Source: Acetobacteraceae bacterium | Lineage (GTDB): Bacteria; Pseudomonadota; Alphaproteobacteria; Acetobacterales; Acetobacteraceae | Direction of reading: 5' to 3' | DNA length: 64,000 nucleotides | Assembly: GCA_027451405.1 (NCBI GenBank) | Contig: DAIDJM010000033.1 | Coordinates: forward strand, 1 to 64,000 | Shown here: positions 53,279-62,517 of the stretch, in pieces | Position numbering within the stretch: position 1 is the stretch's first letter | Layout: each line of letters opens with the position of its first letter | The notes under the pieces: model-generated | Seen by the model: only the letters and a program-made list of their open reading frames with translations | Told to the model about the DNA's origin: nothing | The model's database searches: none | Translations under genes and position numbers: made by a program

Positions 53279-54154
53279 TTGAATCTTCGCCCCCGCAACG
53301 CCGACGACCTCGGGCTCCGCCGCGCTCTCCCCGGCCGCCTCCTTGGCGCGGTGACGTCGGCCATGGTGCTCCTGGCCGGGCTTGCGCTCGGCACGGCCGC
53401 GGGTGCCTCCGCGCTCGCCCAACATTGGCGCGTCGGCGCCGCGTCCCTGATCACCGTCCAGGTCCCCGACACCGGGCGCGCGCCAGCCGTCGAGGCCGCG
53501 CTGCACCAGGTGCTGCCGGGTGCGTCCCTGCGCCGGATCCCGCCTTCCAGCCTCGCGCAGCTCCTGCAACCCTGGCTCGGCACCGATCCCGCCGCGCTCG
53601 GTCTCGATCTTCCGGCCGTCTTCGCGCTGACAGCCCCGGACCCTGGCCAGCCGCTCGATGCAGCGGTGGCCCGCGCTGCGCCGGGCAGCACGGTCACCCG
53701 TCACGCGCCCTGGCTCCGCCGTCTGGGCGCGCTGGCGGAAAGTCTGCAGGCCTGCGCCGCCTTCGCGCTCGCGCTCGTGGGCGGGGTCGCGGCGGCGATG
53801 GTTGCCATAGCCACGCATGGGGCCCTGGCCGCGAGCCGCGAGGCAGTGGAAATCCTCCACGGTCTCGGGGCCTCCGACATGGACATCGCGGGACGCTTCG
53901 CGGGCCGGATTGCCGCCATCGCGCTCGGCGGCGCCATTCCCGGCTTGCTCGTGGTGGTGCCCATCCTGCTGTTGCTGGCGGGGCTTGCGGCCCCGCTCGC
54001 AGGCTCCGGCACGGCCGCCGACGTGGCCTCCCTGGCGCGCGACCTGCCGAGTTCCCTGTGGGCCGGTCTTGCCATGCTGCCGCCGCTCGCGGGCCTGATC
54101 GGCGCCGCAACGGCCTATCTGAGCGTGCGGCTCTGGCTTCTGCGCCTGCCTTGA
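53279..54154 (+). CDS. ftsX: Cell division permease-like protein FtsX
   Basis: 291 residues from a TTG at 53279 preceded by AGGAAA; a TTG at 53219 would add 20 unsupported residues. The topology is one N-terminal membrane helix (MVLLAGLALGTAAGASALA), an extracytoplasmic domain to ~165, then three C-terminal helices (CAAFALALVGGVAAAMVAI, IPGLLVVVPILLLLAGL and a last one near GLIGAATAYLSV) with EILHGLGASDMDIAGRFAGR in the loop, matching FtsX. Its usual partner ftsE is not adjacent: cysD lies divergently upstream. Confidence 0.82.
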   Translation: MNLRPRNADDLGLRRALPGRLLGAVTSAMVLLAGLALGTAAGASALAQHWRVGAASLITVQVPDTGRAPAVEAALHQVLPGASLRRIPPSSLAQLLQPWLGTDPAALGLDLPAVFALTAPDPGQPLDAAVARAAPGSTVTRHAPWLRRLGALAESLQACAAFALALVGGVAAAMVAIATHGALAASREAVEILHGLGASDMDIAGRFAGRIAAIALGGAIPGLLVVVPILLLLAGLAAPLAGSGTAADVASLARDLPSSLWAGLAMLPPLAGLIGAATAYLSVRLWLLRLP

Positions 54155-54187
54155 CACGGCACGCCGCGAGCGTCTCAAGGGCGCCGC

Positions 54188-54802
54188 ATGGCCCGCCCCC
54201 TCCGCGCGCCCCGCCGGCTCCGTTCCCTCACGGCGGCGCTCGCCGCGGCGCTCGCGCTCGCCTGGCTCGGCGGCTTCATCTGGTTCGTGGGGCGAGCGAG
54301 CGCGCCGTCGCCGCTTCCGCCCCACGCGGATGGGGTGGTGGCGCTGACCGGGGGCGCCGACCGGATACCGGCGGCGCTGCGGCTGCTCCAGGAGGGACGC
54401 GCCGAGCGCCTGCTCATCTCGGGCGTTGGCCCGGAAGTCACCGAAGCGCACCTGTCCCGGCTGGCTGGGGTCGATCTCGCGGCCTTCGGCGACCGCGTCA
54501 CGATCGGCCACGAGGCCACCACCACTGAGGGCAATGCGGAGGAAACCGCCCATTGGGCTCAGGCCCATGGCGTCCGCAGCCTCATCGTCGTCACTGCCGC
54601 CTATCATATGGAGCGCGCGCTCACCGAGATCGGCCGGGTGCTTCCGGACGCGCGGCTCTATCCCATGCCCGTGCGCCCACCCGCGCTGAGGGCTGGCGGC
54701 ATCGGGGCTCTGCGGCTCCTTCTGGCTGAATACACCAAGTTCCTGGCGGCCACCCTTGGCCTCACCAAGCTTGAGGCGGGCTGGCGGAGCGACACCACGT
54801 GA
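54188..54802 (+). CDS. YdcF family protein (DUF218)
   Basis: 204 residues. One N-terminal membrane helix (SLTAALAAALALAWLGGFIWFV), then DUF218 with ADGVVALTGGADRIPAALRLL, ERLLISGVG, TTTEGNAEETAHWA and LIVVTAAYHMERAL. Relatives (ElyC/SanA/YdcF) act in envelope maintenance. It overlaps the acyltransferase by GTGA and follows ftsX by 33 bp. Confidence 0.85.
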   Translation: MARPLRAPRRLRSLTAALAAALALAWLGGFIWFVGRASAPSPLPPHADGVVALTGGADRIPAALRLLQEGRAERLLISGVGPEVTEAHLSRLAGVDLAAFGDRVTIGHEATTTEGNAEETAHWAQAHGVRSLIVVTAAYHMERALTEIGRVLPDARLYPMPVRPPALRAGGIGALRLLLAEYTKFLAATLGLTKLEAGWRSDTT

Positions 54803-55536
54803 GCTGGCTCCGGGCGTTCGCCTTCCTTCTCTATTTCTACGGCCTGACCCTGGTTCTGGGTGTTGCCGGCATCGCCGTGCGCCTGTTCGCCCGGGAGCGG
54901 GCGCATGATTTCGCGCGTTTCTGGGTCCGCCTTTCGCTCGCCGGGCTCGCGGCGATATGCGGCGTGCGGTTCGTGGTCACGGGCCGCGAGCACCTGCCGG
55001 GACCGGGGGCGGCGCTGCTGGCCAGCCAGCATCAAAGTGCGTTCGACACGCTCGTCTGGTTCCTCATCCTGCCCCGGCCCAGCTACGTCATGAAGCGCGA
55101 ACTGACCCGCATTCCGCTGTTCGGGCCGCTGCTCGTGCCGGCCGGCATGATACCGGTGGATCGCTCGGCGGGAGCGGCGGCGCTGCGTTCGGTGCTCGAG
55201 GCGACGCAGCGGGCGGCGGAAGCCGGCCGGCAGATCGTCATTTTCCCCGAGGGCACCCGCGTGGCGCCGGGCAGGCGCGTCAAGCTGCAGCCCGGAATCG
55301 CCGCGGTGGCAACGCGGCTAGGGCTGCCGGTGATCCCGGTCGCGACCGATTCCGGCCTCTGCTGGGGACGCCGCGCCTTTCGTAAAAACGCGGGGACCAT
55401 CCATATCGAGGTGGGCGCGCCGATCCCGTCCGGGATTCCCCGGAGCGCGCTGCTCGACCGGATCGAGGCGCATTGGCGGGACGCCGAGGCGAGAGGCTTC
55501 GAGCCTGTGGATAAGTCTGTGGGGAAAAGATGGTGA
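54799..55536 (+). CDS. 1-acyl-sn-glycerol-3-phosphate acyltransferase-like (PlsC domain)
   Basis: 245 residues from a GTG overlapping the YdcF stop. One membrane helix at the N-terminus; PlsC motifs are HQSAFD (H-x4-D), MKRELTRIPLFGP, and FPEGTR, followed by VPVIPVATDSG-like LPVIPVATDSG. It transfers acyl chains to lysophosphatidate in the inner membrane. The ftsX-ydcF-plsC order is common in alphaproteobacteria. Confidence 0.86.
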   Translation: MSWLRAFAFLLYFYGLTLVLGVAGIAVRLFARERAHDFARFWVRLSLAGLAAICGVRFVVTGREHLPGPGAALLASQHQSAFDTLVWFLILPRPSYVMKRELTRIPLFGPLLVPAGMIPVDRSAGAAALRSVLEATQRAAEAGRQIVIFPEGTRVAPGRRVKLQPGIAAVATRLGLPVIPVATDSGLCWGRRAFRKNAGTIHIEVGAPIPSGIPRSALLDRIEAHWRDAEARGFEPVDKSVGKRW

Positions 55537-55563
55537 AGTCGGCTAACCCGCGGCTGTGTCAAC

Positions 55564-55580
55564 CTCAACTGACAGTTGAG
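55564..55580. promoter_or_regulatory. Perfect inverted repeat before the DUF2125 gene
   Basis: CTCAACT-GAC-AGTTGAG, a 7+3+7 palindrome 28 bp after the acyltransferase stop. No T-run follows, so an operator is more likely than a terminator. Confidence 0.4.
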
Positions 55581-55780
55581 TGGGCCTCGCCATCGTCTGC
55601 GACCCTCTCATCCGGTTTTCCGGGTCCGGCAGCGGCAAGCCCGTAAAACAAGCAGAAAGCCTGACAATTGGGCGATTCTTGCCTGCGCTCGCGCCGGCCA
55701 GGGACCGCCCTTGCGAGAGCCCGCGACACGGTCCAAGCAAGGGGCGCCGGCCGTTTTGCGTGGCAGCATCGCGTCTGTGG

Positions 55781-56842
55781 ATGAGTTCGGGAGCCAACCC
55801 TTTGAAATCGAAATGGCTGGCCATTCCGGTCCTGATTCTGGGGCTGCTGGCGGCTGGGGATTGGCTGCTCTGGACCGCGCTTGCCTCGAGGTTACGGGAC
55901 GAATACGCGGCCTGGACCCGGAGCGCCTGGGCGCATGGCTGGGTAGCCACGGCCGATCACCAGACGCTGGGGGGATTTCCCTTCACCGCGACGCTGACTC
56001 TCGACGGCTTCCAGCTCCGCGGCGGCGTGAGTGCCGTGCCGGGCGGCCTGACCTGGGACAGCGACCGCCTCACGCTCGAACTCGGGCTCAGCCACCCCAG
56101 CCAGTTGTTCGTCCGTCCCGAGGGGCATGAGCAATTGCGCCTCTCCGGCGTTCAGCCGATCGTCTTCACGGCGGACCACATCCTTGCCTCGGTGCCGCTG
56201 GGCCGGGTGTCCGCCGGGCAGAAGCAGCGGCTCGATCTGGAGGCGGAGTCGATCGCCGGGGGCGTTGCCCACTCCGATCATCCGACCGACGTGCGCATCG
56301 AGAGGCTGTCTTTCCGTCTCGCCGCCCAGCGCGAGATCTCGGGACGGACGGACGCGGCGCTCGGGCTCGATGTGCGCGACATCCAGCTTCCCGATACCGG
56401 GCGCTGGCCGCTGGGTGCGACGATCCCCTCGCTCCGGGCGGAGCTGGGGCTGAGCTCCCCCAGGCTGCCACCCGACACGGCCGCGGCGGCCGCTGCCTGG
56501 CGCACGGGCGGCGGCCGGCTCGATTTGCGGTCGCTCGATCTTCGCTGGGGGCCGCTCGACGTCAGCGGCCATGCGGCGCTGGGGCTGGACGAACGGCTCC
56601 AACCGGAGGGAAAAGGCGTCGCCCAGCTGGTCGGCGCCGACGCTGCCCTCGATGCCCTTTCGAACGGCGGCGCCATCCCGGCGGGGCTCGGCGCTACCGC
56701 CAAAGCCGTCCTTGCCCTGATGGCGCGCCCTGCGCCCGACGGACACGGCGTCGTGCTACCGGTCGCGGTCAAGCACGGAACCGTCTCGGTGGGGAAGATA
56801 CCGATCGTGAAAATGCGGGAGATCGATTGGGATAGAGTGTGA
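55781..56842 (+). CDS. DUF2125 domain protein, membrane-anchored/periplasmic
   Basis: 353 residues from ATG 55781; a TTG at 55802 with a GGGAG site eight bases upstream is a serious alternative. One N-terminal helix (WLAIPVLILGLLAAGDWLLW) and a beta-rich domain with HQTLGGFPFTATLTLDGFQL, ITFRVAAQREISG-type strands and RRFDLRSLDLRWGPLDVSG-like segments. DUF2125 is a conserved alphaproteobacterial family of unknown role, related in fold to AsmA-like proteins. Confidence 0.75.
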   Translation: MSSGANPLKSKWLAIPVLILGLLAAGDWLLWTALASRLRDEYAAWTRSAWAHGWVATADHQTLGGFPFTATLTLDGFQLRGGVSAVPGGLTWDSDRLTLELGLSHPSQLFVRPEGHEQLRLSGVQPIVFTADHILASVPLGRVSAGQKQRLDLEAESIAGGVAHSDHPTDVRIERLSFRLAAQREISGRTDAALGLDVRDIQLPDTGRWPLGATIPSLRAELGLSSPRLPPDTAAAAAAWRTGGGRLDLRSLDLRWGPLDVSGHAALGLDERLQPEGKGVAQLVGADAALDALSNGGAIPAGLGATAKAVLALMARPAPDGHGVVLPVAVKHGTVSVGKIPIVKMREIDWDRV

Positions 56843-56846
56843 GACT

Positions 56847-56885
56847 GTTCTTTTTTTGAAAAAAAAGAACCAAAAAACTTTTGTC
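56847..56885. terminator. Hairpin repeat / terminator after the DUF2125 gene
   Basis: GTTCTTTTTTT-GA-AAAAAAAGAAC followed by CAAAAAACTTTTGTC. A near copy stands at 59338-59376, and its inverted relative is at 56961-57005. Confidence 0.75.
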
Positions 56886-56960
56886 CTCTGAACGGGGGCT
56901 TTTGCCACACCAATCCGATGCGACTCGCATCGGGGTGCTGTTGCCAGGGCCCCAGTCCAA

Positions 56961-57005
56961 ACAGACAAAAGTCTTTTTGCTTCTTTTTCTTCAGAAAAAG
57001 AAGAC
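56961..57005 (+). repeat. Hairpin repeat, inverted partner, before hisS
   Basis: ACAGACAAAAGTCTTTTTGC continues as TTCTTTTTCTTCAGAAAAAGAAG. With 56847-56885 it forms an inverted pair around ~75 bp of unique sequence. It ends 21 bp before the hisS start. Confidence 0.75.
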
Positions 57006-57025
57006 TTTCGAAAGCCGCATAGACC

Positions 57026-58276
57026 GTGACCCAGCTTCAGCCGCCGCGCGGCACCAAGGACCTGATCGGCGAGGATCAGCGCCGTCACACCCATATCGTC
57101 ACCGTCGCGCGGGCTGCGGCCGCGACCTACGGTTTCGAGGAATGGTCGACGCCTATTTTCGAGGACACGCGCGTTTTCGCCCGCACCCTCGGCGACACTT
57201 CCGATGTCGTGACGAAGGAGATGTACACCTTCGAGGACCGCGGCGGAGACAGCGTGACCCTGCGCCCCGAGAACACCGCCGGCATCTGCCGCGCGCTCGT
57301 CACCAACGGTCTCACGCAATCCTTGCCGCAGAAGGTCTTCTATGCGGGACCCATGTTCCGCTACGAGCGGCCCCAGAAAGGCCGCTACCGGCAGTTCACC
57401 CAGATCGGCGCGGAACTGATCGGTGCTGCCGAGCCGCTCGCGGACGCCGAAACGATCGCGCTCGGGCGGGACATCCTGGCCGAGCTCGGGCTCGGTGCGG
57501 AGATCACGCTCGAGCTCAACACGCTGGGCGATGGTGAGAGCCGGGCCGCCTGGCGCGCCGCGCTCGTCGATTATTTTTCGGCTCGCCGCGAGCAACTGTC
57601 AGCTGAAAGCCAGGCACGGCTCGCGCGCAATCCGCTCCGCATCCTCGACAGCAAGGACCCCGCGGATCGCGCCCTTGTGGCGGAAGCCCCCGCCATCGCT
57701 CCGTTTCTCACGCCGGAGTCCGCGACCTTCTATGACCGTCTGCGGAACTATTTGACGCAGCTTGGCGTGGCGTTCGTGGAAAATCCCCGGATCGTGCGGG
57801 GTCTCGACTATTACAACCACACCGCGTTCGAGTTCGTGACGAACCGGCTCGGCGCCCAGGGCACGGTCATGGCGGGTGGCCGCTATGACGGGCTGGTCGC
57901 CGAGATGGGCGGGCCGCCGACGCCGGCGGTGGGATGGGCGGCCGGGGTCGAACGGCTCGCGATGCTGCTCGAAGTCCCGCCGTCCTTGCCGCGACCGGTC
58001 GCCGTGATCCCGATGGATCCCGAAAGCGAGGCCGTGGCTCTGGCATTGTTGCAGGAGGTCCGGCGCGCCGGGGTGCGGGCCGAGATCGCGTATCGGGGCA
58101 ACGCCAAGCGCCGTTTCGAACGTGCCAACCGGATCGGCGCCTCGGCCGCGCTGCTGATCGGGGAGGCGGAGCGCGCCTCCGAGACCGTGATCGTGCGCGA
58201 TCTCGAATCGGGCAAGCAACAGACGCTTTCGCGCCGGGATGCCGTCCGGCATCTGACGCAGCCGCTCGTCCCGTGA
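57026..58276 (+). CDS. hisS: Histidyl-tRNA synthetase
   Basis: 416 residues from a GTG at 57026. Class II motifs: [12 protein letters not shown] at the N-terminus, [13 protein letters not shown] and [17 protein letters not shown] (motif 2), the histidine motif [13 protein letters not shown], and [14 protein letters not shown] (motif 3). The C-terminal anticodon-binding domain begins near [10 protein letters not shown]. It overlaps prfA by GTGA. Confidence 0.95.
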   Translation: MTQLQPPRGTKDLIGEDQRRHTHIVTVARAAAATYGFEEWSTPIFEDTRVFARTLGDTSDVVTKEMYTFEDRGGDSVTLRPENTAGICRALVTNGLTQSLPQKVFYAGPMFRYERPQKGRYRQFTQIGAELIGAAEPLADAETIALGRDILAELGLGAEITLELNTLGDGESRAAWRAALVDYFSARREQLSAESQARLARNPLRILDSKDPADRALVAEAPAIAPFLTPESATFYDRLRNYLTQLGVAFVENPRIVRGLDYYNHTAFEFVTNRLGAQGTVMAGGRYDGLVAEMGGPPTPAVGWAAGVERLAMLLEVPPSLPRPVAVIPMDPESEAVALALLQEVRRAGVRAEIAYRGNAKRRFERANRIGASAALLIGEAERASETVIVRDLESGKQQTLSRRDAVRHLTQPLVP

Positions 58277-59328
58277 GGCTCGACGAGAAGCTCGACCGCA
58301 TCACGGCGCGCGCCGAGGAGTTGCGGTCCATGCTGAGCGAGTCCATCACCGGGGACGCTTTCGTGCGCGCCTCGCGTGAGCTGGCGGAGCTCGAGCCGGT
58401 GGTCGCCCGGATCGCCGAATTGCGCGCGGCAGAGAGGGAAGCCGCGCAAGCCGAGCAGATGCTCTCGGATCCGGAACTGCGCGAGCTGGCAGAAGACGAG
58501 CTGCGCGAATTGCGCGAAAAGCTCCCAGCGCTGCGCCAGGAAATCCGCATCGCCCTGCTGCCGAAGGACGAGGCCGACGAGCGCAGCGCCATCCTCGAGA
58601 TCCGCCCCGCGGCCGGCGGCGACGAAGCCGGCCTGTTCGCCGCCGAGCTCTTTGCCGCCTATCAGAAATACGCGGCGCTGCGCGGATGGCGTTTCGAGAC
58701 CCTCGACTATGATGACACGGAACTCGGCGGCATCAAGGAAGCGACCGTGGAAATCACTGGCAGCGGCGTATTCGCCCGCCTCAAATATGAAAGCGGCGTG
58801 CATCGCGTGCAACGCGTGCCGGCCACCGAAACCCAAGGCCGGATTCATACCTCCACCGTGACCGTCGCGGTGCTGCCGGAGGCCGAGGATGTCGACGTGC
58901 AGATCAGTGATGGCGATCTGAAGATCGACACGTATCGCGCCTCGGGCGCCGGCGGGCAGCACGTGAACAAAACCGACAGCGCCGTGCGCATCACCCATCT
59001 GCCGAGTGGAATCGTGGTGGCGATGCAGGAAGAGCGCAGCCAGCACAAGAACCGCGCAAAGGCCATGAAAGTGCTGCGGGCACGGCTCTACGAGCAACAG
59101 CGCTCGAGCCTTGATTCGGCGCGCGCCGCGGACCGCAAAAGTCAGGTCGGGACAGGCGATCGCAGCGAACGTATCCGCACCTATAATTTCCCGCAGGGCC
59201 GCGTGTCGGATCATCGCATCAATCTGACCTTGTATAAGATCGACCGCGTGATGCAGGGCGAATTCGACGATTTCATCGACGCGCTGATCGCTGAGGACCA
59301 GGCGGCGAAGCTCGCGGCGGAAGGGTAG
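58273..59328 (+). CDS. prfA: Peptide chain release factor 1
   Basis: 351 residues from GTG 58273, overlapping the hisS stop. The stop-codon recognition tripeptide is PAT in [17 protein letters not shown], and [12 protein letters not shown] has the catalytic GGQ whose Gln is normally methylated. It reads UAA/UAG. The prmC methyltransferase is not adjacent. Confidence 0.95.
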   Translation: MRLDEKLDRITARAEELRSMLSESITGDAFVRASRELAELEPVVARIAELRAAEREAAQAEQMLSDPELRELAEDELRELREKLPALRQEIRIALLPKDEADERSAILEIRPAAGGDEAGLFAAELFAAYQKYAALRGWRFETLDYDDTELGGIKEATVEITGSGVFARLKYESGVHRVQRVPATETQGRIHTSTVTVAVLPEAEDVDVQISDGDLKIDTYRASGAGGQHVNKTDSAVRITHLPSGIVVAMQEERSQHKNRAKAMKVLRARLYEQQRSSLDSARAADRKSQVGTGDRSERIRTYNFPQGRVSDHRINLTLYKIDRVMQGEFDDFIDALIAEDQAAKLAAEG

Positions 59329-59337
59329 AGAAGGAAG

Positions 59338-59376
59338 GGTTCTTTTTTTGAAAAAAAGAACCAAAAAACTTTTGTC
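59338..59376. terminator. Hairpin repeat / terminator after prfA
   Basis: GGTTCTTTTTTT-G-AAAAAAAGAACC is a perfect 12-bp stem with U-run ends, followed by AAAAAACTTTTGTC. It stands between convergent prfA and the diguanylate cyclase gene. Confidence 0.85.
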
Positions 59377-59465
59377 GGTTGGGGTTCCGGACCCGGGACC
59401 TGCGAGACTCGGTTGAATGCCAACGAGCGGATCCTATCCGACGCGGCGGCGAAAGGTCCCGACCC

Positions 59466-59514
59466 AAACAAAGGAAAGTCTTTTTGCTTCTTTTTCTTCA
59501 GAAAAAGAAGAACC
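59466..59514 (+). repeat. Hairpin repeat, inverted partner near the diguanylate cyclase 3' end
   Basis: AAACAAAGGAAAGTCTTTTT, then GCTTCTTTTTCTTC/GAAAAAGAAG and AACCC. It pairs with 59338-59376 across ~90 bp and ends 7 bp from the end of the minus-strand gene. Confidence 0.75.
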
Positions 59515-59520
59515 CTTCCG

Positions 59521-60732
59521 TCACGCCGCCTTCGCCACCTTCGTTTCGCCCAAGGCCACGCAATTTCGCCCGCTCTGCTTGGCCCGATAAAGCGCCGCGT
59601 CCGCGGCGGCCACCAGCGATTGCGGCCGCGCGCCGGGCTCGGGATGCAGGCAGGCGGCGCCGACGCTCACCGTGACGAAGCCGAACGGGCTTTCCTCGTG
59701 CGGCAAAGCGGCCGCCGCCACGGCCTGGCGCAATCGTTCGGCAACCGCGAGCGCGCCGCTCTGTTCGATGCCGGGGAGCAATGCCACGAACTCTTCCCCG
59801 CCGAAGCGGCCGGCGAAGTCGGGCGGGTGGCGGAGCCCGGTCTCCAGCAGGCGCGCGATCGTCCGCAAGCAGGAATCGCCGCTGGGATGACCGTAGCGGT
59901 CGTTGAAGCGCTTGAAGAGATCGACATCGAGCATCAGGAGCGAGAGCGGCAGATGGTCGCGCGCGGCGCGCAGCCATTCGGTCTCGAGCGCCTCGTCGAA
60001 CGCGCGGCGGTTGCCTATGCCGGTGAGACCGTCCGTCGCCGACAGCCGTGCCAGACGATGGTTGGCGTTCTCGAGCGCGGCGCAGGAGCCGCTGAGCTGC
60101 GCGTTGGCCGATGCGAGCGCCTCTTCGGAAATCAGCAACGAGACCGTCTGATGCGCGAGGTATGCGCCGATACTCAGATTGGCCGTCATCTGCATGAGGT
60201 AAAAGAGCGAAGCCAGCTCATAGATCGTCTTGTCGGTCAGAAGAAAGGCTGCCGCGCTCGGAAGGTTTGCCGCCAGCGTCGAGCCGAGCACCGAGATGGG
60301 CGATACCGCGTTGCGCACTGCGAGGCCCGCGATCCAGCCGGCCTGTACCGTCAGCGTCACGATCTGCAATGGTGTGTCCTGCGTCTCGCGCAGCACGAGC
60401 CAGCTCGTGACGCCCCAGATCAGGGCGGTGCCGATCGATCCCCACAGAAACGGCCGCGCCCAGCGCCGCGGGTCGCCGATGCCGCGCCCGCGCCAATAGT
60501 GGCGGCGCAGCAGCAGGCGAACGAGCAGCCAGACCAGCGTCGTGCCGCCGAGCCAGGCGAAAATCGGCGCTCCGGTCCGCACCAGGCAGAACAGCAGGAC
60601 GACGGCCTGCGCCACGGTCCCTTCGATCAGGGGGCGCGTCTGCGAAAACAGGAAATCGGTCAGCCGCCAGCGCTGCTCGGGCCCCAGCGAATCCGACCAG
60701 ACCAGCAGCCGCGGAAGCATTTCCGTGCGCAC
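59521..60732 (-). CDS. Diguanylate cyclase (GGDEF domain) with membrane sensor
   Basis: 403 residues. The N-terminal ~200 residues hold about five membrane helices (VAQAVVLLFCLVRT, LVWLLVRLLL and others). The GGDEF domain follows from LSATDGLTGIGNRRAFDEAL, with active-site GGEEF at FAGRFGGEEFVALLP. The usual inhibitory site RxxD is HPPD here, so product inhibition is probably absent. It makes c-di-GMP at the membrane. Adjacent genes do not reveal the signal. Confidence 0.88.
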   Translation of the reverse strand: MRTEMLPRLLVWSDSLGPEQRWRLTDFLFSQTRPLIEGTVAQAVVLLFCLVRTGAPIFAWLGGTTLVWLLVRLLLRRHYWRGRGIGDPRRWARPFLWGSIGTALIWGVTSWLVLRETQDTPLQIVTLTVQAGWIAGLAVRNAVSPISVLGSTLAANLPSAAAFLLTDKTIYELASLFYLMQMTANLSIGAYLAHQTVSLLISEEALASANAQLSGSCAALENANHRLARLSATDGLTGIGNRRAFDEALETEWLRAARDHLPLSLLMLDVDLFKRFNDRYGHPSGDSCLRTIARLLETGLRHPPDFAGRFGGEEFVALLPGIEQSGALAVAERLRQAVAAAALPHEESPFGFVTVSVGAACLHPEPGARPQSLVAAADAALYRAKQSGRNCVALGETKVAKAA

Positions 60733-60801
60733 CTCGGAAGAATGGCGCGCCAGCGTGCAGAAAAACCCTTTCCCACCCGTTACGGCTGGGCCGGCTTTGC
60801 C

Positions 60802-61248
60802 TCAGGGCGGCGGAACCGGCAACGTGTCGGCATACGAATGTCCGTTCCAGATCCAGCGATCGTGGGCATGCACCAGCAGATCCCGCATGCCGCCATGCGC
60901 GGTCGCGAGCACGCGGATCGGCCCGCTCACCGAGTCGAGCACGCGGACCCAGGTCCGGCCGTGCCTGACATAGATCGAGGTCGCGCAGCCCGCCGAGCCG
61001 CACAGGCTGGCCGACTGCACTTGCGCGAAGAGCGCCGCCGGGCCCGCCGCCGTCGCAAGCCGCGCCGATCCGACGAGCACCAAGGGCGTCTCTCCCGCGC
61101 GACGCGCCGCCCTGATGTCGTGCGCCATGAGCGCCCGGGCGGTCGCCTCGAGCGCACTGCCGGGCTGCACGCTGAGCCGGACCTCCCGCCCGCGCGGCGG
61201 CGCGGCGGCGATCAGCAACACGAGCGCCAGCGCAGCCAGCCTAGACAC
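60802..61248 (-). CDS. Small exported protein, function unknown
   Basis: 148 residues with a signal peptide (LAALALVLLIAAAPPRG). Two Cys (SLCGSAGC) may form a disulfide, and the C-terminus has TWVRVLDSVSGPIRVLAT. It overlaps the dedA-like gene by 8 bp. I do not recognise a family. Confidence 0.62.
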   Translation of the reverse strand: MSRLAALALVLLIAAAPPRGREVRLSVQPGSALEATARALMAHDIRAARRAGETPLVLVGSARLATAAGPAALFAQVQSASLCGSAGCATSIYVRHGRTWVRVLDSVSGPIRVLATAHGGMRDLLVHAHDRWIWNGHSYADTLPVPPP

Positions 61249-61867
61249 GCTCGTGCTGTTCCCAGCGGAGCGCGGTTTCGGTGAGCCGTGCCTCGTTGCG
61301 CTTGATCAAATAGAGCCCGGCGATCACCGCGGCCGCCCCCACGAGGCCCAGCACCGCGGTGGCAGGCGTCGACAGCTTCCGCGCCGCGTGGCCGAAGGCC
61401 GACGCCAGCAGCCCGTGCCCCACCGGCCAGGCGATGCCGCCGGCCACCGCCCACAGCAGGAAATTCCGCGAGGGCATCAGGCTCGCGCCGGCCAGGATCG
61501 GCGTGAAGCTCCGCAGCACGCTGACGAAGCGCCCGAAGAACACGACCTTTCCGCCATGCCGGCAAAACAGGTAGCGCACGAGCGCGAGCCGTCGCGGATT
61601 GAGCCCGATGCGCGGGCCATAGCGCCCGATCACCCGGCTTCCGAGCAGGCGCCCGAGCCAGAAACCGATGAGGCTGCCCAGAATCGCGCCCGCGCAGGCC
61701 GCGGCCACCACCAGAAAGATGTTCAGCCGTCCCGTCGTGCTCGCGTAAACCGCCGTGCCGAAAAACAGCGTCTCGGCCGGGATCAGCATCCCGGCGCATT
61801 CGAGTGCGATCGCGACCGTGATGACCGGGTAGCCGTAGAGATGAACGAGGTGGTGGAGCAGATGCAT
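61241..61867 (-). CDS. DedA family membrane protein (VTT domain)
   Basis: 208 residues from the ATG at 61867. Several helices plus the DedA signatures LIPAETLFFGTAVYA, GSLIGFWLGRLLGS, and FFGRFVSVLRSFTPILAGASLM with the conserved Arg residues. DedA proteins flip phospholipids or undecaprenyl phosphate. The larger ORF extending to 62566 would run antisense-frame through the methyltransferase and is rejected. Confidence 0.85.
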   Translation of the reverse strand: MHLLHHLVHLYGYPVITVAIALECAGMLIPAETLFFGTAVYASTTGRLNIFLVVAAACAGAILGSLIGFWLGRLLGSRVIGRYGPRIGLNPRRLALVRYLFCRHGGKVVFFGRFVSVLRSFTPILAGASLMPSRNFLLWAVAGGIAWPVGHGLLASAFGHAARKLSTPATAVLGLVGAAAVIAGLYLIKRNEARLTETALRWEQHERV

Positions 61868-61878
61868 CGGATCGGGGT

Positions 61879-62517
61879 TCAGGCCGCGAGCCGGTAGAGC
61901 GTGGTGCGGCGCTCCGTGCGGTCCTCGAGCTCGGTCGTGGTCGGCACGTCGTAGACGGCGATGGCTTCCAGCCCGCGCTCGGGCAGGTAGGCGCGACCCG
62001 GATCGGCAAGCCACACCTCCGTGCTCCCCGCGAGCGCGCGCAGCCAGGGCAGGATGTGCCGCGTCATCGGCGCCTCGTAACAAACATCGCCAGCCAAGAT
62101 CAGGTCCCAGCGCGCCGGGGCGCCAGCCAGATCGCCGAGCGTCGCGGTCACCGTCAGAGTATTGATCGCGGCGTTCATCCGGATGGCCGCGATGGCGATC
62201 GGGTCGATCTCGCAGGCTTCCACCCGGGATGCGCCGGCGCGGGCGGCGGCCAGGGCCGCGATCCCGCATCCGGCCGCGAAATCCAGCACGCGGCGTCCGC
62301 GCGCCTGCTCCGGATGGTCCAGCAGATGCCTGGCGGTCGCCTGCCCGCCCGGCCACGCGAAGGCCCAATAGGGGGGCGCCACGCCCTTGGTTTCGAGCCA
62401 GGCTTCCGTCGCTTCCCAGAGCGGCGTGATCTCGGTCGCGAGATGAAGCGAGAGCTCCGGCACGAGCGGCGCCGCGGCGACCGCGGTGTGCGCGCGCACG
62501 AACTCCGCCTCGGTCAC
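61879..62517 (-). CDS. Class I SAM-dependent methyltransferase (PrmA/ETFBKMT-like)
   Basis: 212 residues from a GTG overlapping the ubiA stop. AdoMet motif VLDFAAGCGIAALAAARAGA, acidic CEIDPIAIAAIRMNA, and LILAGDVCYEAPM. The N-terminal PYWAFAWPGGQATARHLLD is characteristic of the family that methylates lysines of electron-transfer flavoprotein beta subunit or ribosomal protein L11. The exact target is open. Confidence 0.8.
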   Translation of the reverse strand: MTEAEFVRAHTAVAAAPLVPELSLHLATEITPLWEATEAWLETKGVAPPYWAFAWPGGQATARHLLDHPEQARGRRVLDFAAGCGIAALAAARAGASRVEACEIDPIAIAAIRMNAAINTLTVTATLGDLAGAPARWDLILAGDVCYEAPMTRHILPWLRALAGSTEVWLADPGRAYLPERGLEAIAVYDVPTTTELEDRTERRTTLYRLAA

